From Sphingomonas sp. AX6 (GTDB taxonomy: Bacteria > Pseudomonadota > Alphaproteobacteria > Sphingomonadales > Sphingomonadaceae), in contig NZ_LR733979.1 of NCBI RefSeq assembly GCF_902506605.1, positions 2,278,008-2,342,007 of the forward strand: DNA of 64,000 nt. The letters run 5' to 3'. The translations under genes were made by a program, and so were the position numbers. Numbering within the stretch: position 1 is the first letter of the stretch; each line of letters opens with the position of its first letter. The notes under the pieces are model-generated. The model was not told where the DNA came from. It did not search any database and worked only from the letters and a program-made list of their open reading frames with translations. Below, one piece after another: positions 58,966-64,000 of the stretch.

Positions 58966-59048
58966 CGTCATGCCAGCGCAGGCTGGCAGATCATGCGATG
59001 AGAGTGCTCCGCTTGCGGCGTGATATCCCAGCTTTCGCTGGGATGACG
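58966..59048. repeat. Class B inverted-repeat element between converging genes
   Basis: Arms 58966-58993 (CGTCATGCCAGCGCAGGCTGG...) and 59021-59048 pair over 28 nt with a few mismatches around a 27-nt spacer. It separates the DUF1467 gene from the opposing coiled-coil gene, so it might also end both transcripts. Confidence 0.9.
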
Positions 59049-59053
59049 GAGGT

Positions 59054-61321
59054 TTAGGCCCGCAGCCGCTCGATTGCCTGCGCCAGGATCACGTACAGCT
59101 TGCCCATGTCCGACGACAGCAATGTCACGCCCAGCGGCGATCCGTCGCGCAGCGTCAGGATCTGGCGGAGCATCGCTTCGAAGTCGTGGATGTAGCGGTT
59201 GACGTGATCGCGAAACGCGTCGTCGTTATCGTACATCGACACGATCTCGCGCGCTTCGCCGTGATCGAGCAGGCGAACCGCGCGGCGCGTGAATACGCCG
59301 CGATCGCCCTTCAGATACGCCGCCCAGGCGCTGTCGGTGACGTCGGTAGCGAACACCTTGCTGAGGTCGATCGCCGATGAATTGAGCGCTTCGATGAGGA
59401 GCGAGACGCGGCGCGAGAAATTGTCCGAATCGGCTTCCTCGATCTCGACCCGCGCTTCCGCAACTTCGCGACGCACGCTTTCGGTGGCCTCCGAAATCTG
59501 CAGCATCTGACGGCTGAGCTTGTCCGACGCGTTGGCCGCAGCGGCGACCGCGGCGTCCGAGGCCTGGGTCAAATCGGCAAGCTGCACCGCGATCGTGCGC
59601 TCGGCAGCGCGTCCCAGAGCCTTCGCGGCATCGCGTTCCAGCGCGGCGCTGGCTTCCGGAATGATCGCGGTCAGCGTTTCCTTGGCCTTGATCGCCGCCG
59701 CATTGGCGGTGTTGTGGATGTTGACGAGCGCATCGACCAGTTGCGGCGCGGTTTCATCGGCGAAGCGGCGGGTGCCCTCGACGGTTTCGTCGACGATGTC
59801 CCTTACGCCGCTGATCTGGTCGCGGCCCATGTCGAGTTTTTCGAGCAATTGCTGCGACACGATGGCGAGCGTATCGCGCTGCTGGCGGACGACGCCGGCA
59901 ATCGCCTCGATCGCGTCGTGCGTGCTTTCGGCGGCTGTGACGAGCGCCAGCAATTCGGGCTTGGCACCCGCGACGATCCCGCGGCTTTCCCCGATCCGCG
60001 CGTCGAGCCGGGCGAGCGCTTCGGGCATCGTATCGTCCATCTCGCGCGCGGCGGCGTCGAGGGCGGTCAGCAACTCCTCTGCGGTGCCGATGACCTGGCG
60101 GGCGCTATATTGCCCGTTCTCCATCGATTCCTTGAGAGAATCCGACGTTTCGGTCAGCGCGCTGATCGACGCGGCGAGTTCCTGCGACCGCGCCATGCCG
60201 TTGGAGTGGAGGCGTTCGAAGCGTTGGTCGGCGTCGTCGGTGCCCGCGGTCAGGCTGACGATCAGCGAATCGCCGCGTTCCTGTTGTTCAGACAAACGCT
60301 CGGCGAGCGTCGCGATGGCCGCGCTGATCGTGTCGATGCGCGTCTGGAGCGCAGCTGCACCCTCGTCGCCTGCGCTGTTGAGCGCGGCCTGATTGGTGGC
60401 GAGCATGGCCAACATGGCGTCGCCTTGTGCGGTAATGCCCTGGCGTGCTTGCTCGACGGCCTGGGCCGCGCGTTCAAGGACGCCGTCCACCGTCGCCGAC
60501 ATTTCGCCGGTGACGACTTCGAGCCGCGCGCCTGCTGCTTCGCTGGTCGATTCCATGCGCGCGATGTGCGCGGCAAGGCGCTGGGCGGCACCGCCCGCGA
60601 TATTGTCCGCGTCGCGTCCGCGATCGGCGAGTGCGGAGAGCTGCGCATCAAGCGCGGCCGCCTGTTCGCTGGCGGCAAGGCCAGTGGTTTCGATCCGCGT
60701 TGCCATTTCGGCGGCCTCGGCCTGAGCCCTTGGCAGAGAAGACAGCACGACGCTCAATTTGCGTTCTGCCCCGTCGGCGGCGTCGCCAAGCAGGCGGGCA
60801 TTCTGATCGATAACGCGCGATTGTTCGGACATGCCGTTGCCGATCAACTGAAGTCGTTCAGCCGCCGAATCGCCGATGGCCATCAATGCGCTGGTCTGGG
60901 TCGCGATCATCTCGCGATTTGCGTCCAGCTTGTGTGAAAGCGCCTGGATGACACGGTCCAGGCTTGCGGCCTCCGCACGCATCGCGGCGGCAGTCGCGCC
61001 GAACCGGCGCGCCTCGGCGCGACTGGTGCGCATCGCCAGCAGCCAGAGGATGCCGATCAGGGCCGGGGGTACGCACAAGGCGGCGACGAACAGGGTTAGC
61101 TGGATCGGATCGATCGGCGTCATCAGGCTGGGCCAGGCCAGCCAGAGCATCCCGCCGAGCCAGGCAAGAACGGCCACGATCGCGACCGTGCCCCATAACC
61201 GATTGGAGGGGGGCGAAGACAGTTCTTCATCCTCCACCACCGCGCCGATCCAGTCGGCCTCGGCAGGCTCGACCACGAAGGCGTCGGCGGTTTCCCCTTG
61301 GGATTGGTCGTTCAAGGCCAT
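59054..61321 (-). CDS. Two-TM giant coiled-coil protein, TipN-like architecture
   Basis: 755 aa from ATG 61321 (MALNDQSQGETADAFVVEP); ATG 61372 would add 17 residues. An acidic N-terminus is followed by two TM helices (~41-63 and ~72-96), then ~500 residues of Ala-rich coiled coil with many AAERLQLIGNGMSEQ-like heptads, and a conserved-looking globular end (AWAAYLKGDRGVFTRRAVRL, VNRYIHDFEAMLRQIL, LLSSDMGKLYVILAQAIERL). The layout of two N-terminal helices plus long coiled coil matches the Caulobacter polarity factor TipN. It lacks HAMP and a methyl-accepting signalling hairpin, so it is not a chemoreceptor. Function is inferred only from architecture. Confidence 0.75.
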   Translation of the reverse strand: MALNDQSQGETADAFVVEPAEADWIGAVVEDEELSSPPSNRLWGTVAIVAVLAWLGGMLWLAWPSLMTPIDPIQLTLFVAALCVPPALIGILWLLAMRTSRAEARRFGATAAAMRAEAASLDRVIQALSHKLDANREMIATQTSALMAIGDSAAERLQLIGNGMSEQSRVIDQNARLLGDAADGAERKLSVVLSSLPRAQAEAAEMATRIETTGLAASEQAAALDAQLSALADRGRDADNIAGGAAQRLAAHIARMESTSEAAGARLEVVTGEMSATVDGVLERAAQAVEQARQGITAQGDAMLAMLATNQAALNSAGDEGAAALQTRIDTISAAIATLAERLSEQQERGDSLIVSLTAGTDDADQRFERLHSNGMARSQELAASISALTETSDSLKESMENGQYSARQVIGTAEELLTALDAAAREMDDTMPEALARLDARIGESRGIVAGAKPELLALVTAAESTHDAIEAIAGVVRQQRDTLAIVSQQLLEKLDMGRDQISGVRDIVDETVEGTRRFADETAPQLVDALVNIHNTANAAAIKAKETLTAIIPEASAALERDAAKALGRAAERTIAVQLADLTQASDAAVAAAANASDKLSRQMLQISEATESVRREVAEARVEIEEADSDNFSRRVSLLIEALNSSAIDLSKVFATDVTDSAWAAYLKGDRGVFTRRAVRLLDHGEAREIVSMYDNDDAFRDHVNRYIHDFEAMLRQILTLRDGSPLGVTLLSSDMGKLYVILAQAIERLRA

Positions 61322-61402
61322 ATCCCCATCGTTCGCGGAGCGCAGCTCGCGGATCCTGTGTCCCCCGGTCATGACGATATGTCTAACACGAGAATTAGGG
61401 CC

Positions 61403-61750
61403 ATGACAGGGGATGGAAACGATCGTTTAATCAGTTCGGCGTTAATCATGCCGGTGATGGCTTATGATCCCGGACAGATCGATGCGACGCTGGCAGCAGC
61501 AGTGGGTGACGAACCCGCGCTGATCGCCGAATTGCGCGGCGCTTTTCTCGACTCGGCGCAGGCGGGGCTCGAATCGCTCCAGCGCGCGCAATCGCAAAGC
61601 GAATGGGAAATGGCGGCGCTGCGGCTGAAAGGTCTGGCGGCGAGTTTCGGCGCGGTTCGGCTGATGGCGGCGGCGGATGCGGTCTCGCATCGCCATTTCG
61701 GTGACGGTGAGGCGCTGCGGCGGGCAAGGCGCGCGGTAGAGCAGCTCTGA
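61403..61750 (+). CDS. Hpt-domain-like protein without the phospho-histidine
   Basis: 115 aa. The helical pattern and the AALRLKGLAASFGAVRLMAA segment match the Hpt motif A-H-x-L-K-G-x-x-x-x-x-G-A, but the phosphorylatable His is Leu73. LKG and the following SFGA are kept, so the four-helix fold is likely intact while phosphotransfer is lost. Divergent from the coiled-coil gene 82 bp away; a class B element follows. Starts at MTGDGNDRLI; MPVMAYDPGQ (residue 16) is an alternative. Confidence 0.72.
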   Translation: MTGDGNDRLISSALIMPVMAYDPGQIDATLAAAVGDEPALIAELRGAFLDSAQAGLESLQRAQSQSEWEMAALRLKGLAASFGAVRLMAAADAVSHRHFGDGEALRRARRAVEQL

Positions 61751-61756
61751 ATTCCT

Positions 61757-61830
61757 GTGCTCCTGCGTAAGCAGAGTGTTGGAGGCAATTTTCGGCCCGT
61801 GACCCAGGTCTCCTGCTTTCGCAGGAGCAC
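61757..61830. repeat. Class B inverted-repeat element before the VWA gene
   Basis: Arms 61757-61774 (GTGCTCCTGCGTAAGCAG) and 61813-61830 pair with one mismatch. The same CTCCTGCNNAAGCAGGAG arm type as the element at 25284. It lies between the convergent Hpt-like and CoxE-type genes. Confidence 0.85.
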
Positions 61831-61849
61831 TAAGAGTTGAGTGGAACGG

Positions 61850-63028
61850 CTACTTCTTCCGGCTCAATTCCCGCGCCGCGTCGTCCAATCCGGCGATGGT
61901 CAGCGGGTACATGCGATCGGTCATCAACTCGCGGATGATCCTGGTCGACTGCGAATAGCCCCATTGCGCCTCCGGCACCGGGTTCAGCCACGCCGCCGAC
62001 GGATAGGTATGCATCATGCGCTGCATCCACACCGCCCCCGATTCCTCGTTGAAATGCTCGACCGAGCCGCCGGGATGGCTGATTTCATAGGGGCTCATCG
62101 CGGCGTCGCCGACGAACAGCAATTTGTAGTCGTGGCCGAATTTGTGGAGCACGTCGAAAGTGGGAGTTCGCTCCTGAAAGCGCCGGCGGTTATCCTTCCA
62201 CACGCCCTCGTAAACGCAATTGTGGAAGTAGAAGAATTCTAGGTTTTTGAACTCGGACGTCGCGGCGGAAAACAGTTCCTCACACAGTTTGACGAACGGG
62301 TCCATCGACCCGCCAACGTCGAGGAACAGCAGCAATTTGACCGCATTGTGCCGCTCGGGGCGCATCCGCACGTCGAGCCAACCTTGTTTGGCCGTTCCAT
62401 CGATCGTCGCGTCGATATCGAGTTCTTCCGCCGCGCCCTCGCGAGCGAACCGGCGGAGGCGGCGCAGGGCGATCTTGATGTTGCGGGTGCCCAGTTCGCG
62501 GGTGTTGTCGAGGTTTTTGAACTCGCGATTTTCCCAGACCTTCAACGCGCGCTTGTGCTTCGATTCGCCGCCGATCCGCACGCCTTCGGGATTGTAGCCC
62601 GAGTTGCCGTAAGGGGAGGTGCCACCGGTCCCGACCCATTTGTTGCCGCCCTGATGCCGGCCCTCTTGTTCCTCCAGCCGCTGCTTGAGCGTCTCCATGA
62701 TCTCTTCCCACGAGCCGAGCGACTCGATCGCGGCCATTTCCTCAGGGCTGAGATATTTTTCGGCGACGGCGCGCAGCCAGTCCTCGGGAATTTCAGCGTT
62801 GGGATTGGCGTGGCTGGTGGCGATGCCGCGAAATACCTTGGCGAATACCTGGTCGAAGCGGTCGATCAGCCCTTCGTCCTTTACGAAGGTGGCGCGCGCC
62901 AGGAAATAGAATTGCTCGGGCGTGCGATCGATCACATCGCGTTCCAGCGCTTCGAGCAGGGTCAGATGCTCTTTCAGGCTGGCCGATATGCCTGCCGAGC
63001 GCAGTTCGTCGATGAAGCTGTGGAACAT
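61850..63028 (-). CDS. CoxE-type VWA domain protein
   Basis: 392 aa. A helical N-terminal half (FHSFIDELRSAGISASLKEH; EQFYFLARATFVKDEG) is followed by a von Willebrand A-type domain with the metal-site variant LLFLDVGGSMDPFVKLCEEL (Asp-x-Gly-x-Ser instead of DxSxS). A central Gly/Asn-rich linker contains YGNSGYNPEGVRIGG. This family normally works with a MoxR-type AAA ATPase as a co-chaperone for metalloenzyme maturation, and the end of such an ATPase lies 0.7 kb upstream on the same strand. ATG 63028 is chosen; the upstream frame overlaps the CHAP gene. Confidence 0.9.
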   Translation of the reverse strand: MFHSFIDELRSAGISASLKEHLTLLEALERDVIDRTPEQFYFLARATFVKDEGLIDRFDQVFAKVFRGIATSHANPNAEIPEDWLRAVAEKYLSPEEMAAIESLGSWEEIMETLKQRLEEQEGRHQGGNKWVGTGGTSPYGNSGYNPEGVRIGGESKHKRALKVWENREFKNLDNTRELGTRNIKIALRRLRRFAREGAAEELDIDATIDGTAKQGWLDVRMRPERHNAVKLLLFLDVGGSMDPFVKLCEELFSAATSEFKNLEFFYFHNCVYEGVWKDNRRRFQERTPTFDVLHKFGHDYKLLFVGDAAMSPYEISHPGGSVEHFNEESGAVWMQRMMHTYPSAAWLNPVPEAQWGYSQSTRIIRELMTDRMYPLTIAGLDDAARELSRKK

Positions 63029-63066
63029 GGGCCGCCTTTCGAGCGACGGCTTAGCGCAAGCGCGGC

Positions 63067-63627
63067 TCAGCGCGAATAGGCGTCGATCAGCGATCCGACG
63101 AAATCCGGCGACGTGCTGGTGAGTTCGGGCGAGGGGCGGGCAGGGGCGACCGCCGCGCCTGTGGCAGGGGCACCGTAGATGAAGCCGTAAACCGGGTAGC
63201 TGCTGCCACCCAGCCCGCGATTGTCGTGATACCAGGTCTTGACCGCGCTCCAATCGCCCTTGGCCGACACGTCGTAGAGCGTCACGTCGCGCTCGACCTG
63301 GCCGCGTTCGCCACCGATCCGCGACCAGTTGGCGTGCGTCACCATGATGACGCGGTCGTCGATGATTCGACTGACCACCGACACATGGCCGTATTGGAGC
63401 TGGCTGGTCTTGGCGAACACCAGCACCGCGCCGACCTGAGGCTCATTACCGCGCCGGTACCTATTTGCCGCCTGTTCCCACCAGGTCCAGGCATTGCCCC
63501 AGATCTGAATGCCCGACACCGCCCGCGCAAACGGCACGCATTCGCCGCGATAATCGAGGATGGAGTTGGCGCGGGCAGGGGCGATCACCATCGCCGCCAT
63601 CATCAGGAATGCTAGAGCCCCGCGCAT
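63067..63627 (-). CDS. Secreted CHAP-domain cysteine peptidase/amidase
   Basis: 186 aa. Signal peptide MRGALAFLMMAAMVIAPARA, then a CHAP domain with catalytic Cys30 (RGECVPFAR), His81 (LQYGHVSVV) and a likely third residue Asn100 (VTHANWSR). The C-terminal ~35 residues are Pro/Ser-rich. Such proteins cleave peptidoglycan cross-bridges or amide bonds. The gene lies between the MoxR-type and CoxE-type genes on the same strand but is unlikely to share their role. Confidence 0.9.
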   Translation of the reverse strand: MRGALAFLMMAAMVIAPARANSILDYRGECVPFARAVSGIQIWGNAWTWWEQAANRYRRGNEPQVGAVLVFAKTSQLQYGHVSVVSRIIDDRVIMVTHANWSRIGGERGQVERDVTLYDVSAKGDWSAVKTWYHDNRGLGGSSYPVYGFIYGAPATGAAVAPARPSPELTSTSPDFVGSLIDAYSR

Positions 63628-63674
63628 GATGCAGGGATGGCATGCGCTGTACTGACACCTGGTTTCAGAAGATG

Positions 63675-63690
63675 GTTAACGCCCGTTAAC
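63675..63690. promoter_or_regulatory. GTTAAC-N4-GTTAAC repeat upstream of the CHAP gene
   Basis: Two GTTAAC hexamers separated by GCCC, 48 bp before the CHAP start. TTAA-N6-TTAA spacing is one base short of the CtrA consensus TTAA-N7-TTAA, so a CtrA site is only a possibility. Confidence 0.3.
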
Positions 63691-63702
63691 GACGGCAAGC
63701 GC

Positions 63703-64000
63703 TTACCGCCCCGGCTGTCGCCGTGACATGAAGGCCAGTCGTTCGAACAGCATCACGTCCTGTTCGTTCTTGAGCAGCGCGCCGTGTAGCGGCGGGATCG
63801 CTTTGGACGGATCGCGCGATTGGAGGACGTCGAGCGGCATGTCTTCATGCAGCAGCAGTTTCAGCCAGTCGAGCAGCTCGCTGGTGCTCGGTTTCTTTTT
63901 CAACCCCGGCACGTCGCGGATTTCGTAGAAGACGTCCATCGCCTTGCTCACCAGAATCTTCTGGATTCCAGGGAAATGGACGTCGACGATGGCCTGCATC
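63703..64000 (-). CDS. Partial MoxR-family AAA ATPase (C-terminal end)
   Basis: The last ~98 residues of a gene running off the window on the minus strand; the 5' part including Walker motifs is missing. The visible part is the helical lid (IRDVPGLKKKPSTSELLDWL, HEDMPLDVLQSRDPSKAIPP, LHGALLKNEQDVMLFERLAF), which matches the end of MoxR/CoxD-type ATPases encoded beside CoxE-like VWA proteins. The match to a VWA gene 0.7 kb downstream supports this. Confidence 0.75.
   Translation of the reverse strand, partial: MQAIVDVHFPGIQKILVSKAMDVFYEIRDVPGLKKKPSTSELLDWLKLLLHEDMPLDVLQSRDPSKAIPPLHGALLKNEQDVMLFERLAFMSRRQPGR

Noticed and set aside
59054..61321. Methyl-accepting chemotaxis protein
   Set aside because: Long coiled coil and two N-terminal TM helices, but no HAMP domain, no conserved signalling hairpin tip and a unique C-terminal domain.

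Overview
The window is a high-GC chromosomal segment that reads as a sphingomonad (order Sphingomonadales, Sphingomonas-like). This is inferred from the housekeeping gene order (gltX-gltA; trpGDC-moaC; moeA-lexA; ppiD-trpE divergent from tpiA; zapA-6S RNA-formyl-THF ligase; tkt-gap-pgk-fba; a complete nuoA-N operon followed by birA-coaX-rnj), from small alphaproteobacterial families (DUF2842, DUF1467, DUF2336), and from an alphaproteobacterial SOS box (GAAC-N7-GAAC) in front of lexA. No transposase, integrase, CRISPR array or rRNA was seen.

Layout. 1-3.4 kb: the end of a membrane protein, a DUF2336 protein and a PAS histidine-kinase-like protein whose H-box lacks histidine. 3.4-9.8 kb: gltX-gltA plus a small membrane protein, comEC, a frameshifted GNAT gene and lexA. 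9.8-19.1 kb: moeA, moaC, trpCDG, trpE and ppiD on the minus strand, with two exported proteins of unknown function on the plus strand. 19.2-25.1 kb: tpiA, a lower-GC patch with two small membrane or exported proteins, glpK, an AI-2E-type permease, tRNA-Asp, a DUF2842 protein and 5-formyl-THF cyclo-ligase. 25-36 kb: 6S RNA, zapA and a small coiled-coil partner, then the glycolytic/pentose block tkt-gap-MOSC-pgk-fba. That block is interrupted by a membrane protein and a ribbon-helix-helix/MazF toxin-antitoxin pair. An MFS transporter and thiE follow. 36-39 kb: L,D-transpeptidase, LytM-type M23 peptidase, EF-P and an inositol-monophosphatase family protein. 39.3-55.3 kb: all 14 nuo genes (complex I), with three non-nuo genes embedded and translationally coupled. 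55.2-59 kb: birA, coaX, RNase J and a DUF1467 protein. 59-64 kb: a two-TM giant coiled-coil protein of TipN-like architecture, a degenerate Hpt protein, a CoxE-type VWA protein, a CHAP hydrolase and the end of a MoxR-type AAA ATPase.

The most striking feature beyond genes is a set of long inverted-repeat elements, each two arms of about 18-43 nt around a spacer. They fall into at least five unrelated sequence classes and sit in many of the intergenic gaps, including inside the nuo operon. One copy lies in frame inside the birA coding sequence and adds about 35 codons just before the conserved KWPND motif, so it appears to be a protein-coding palindromic element. A second theme is phosphorelay proteins that keep their fold but have lost the phosphoacceptor histidine: the PAS kinase at 2.0-3.4 kb and the Hpt-like protein at 61.4 kb.
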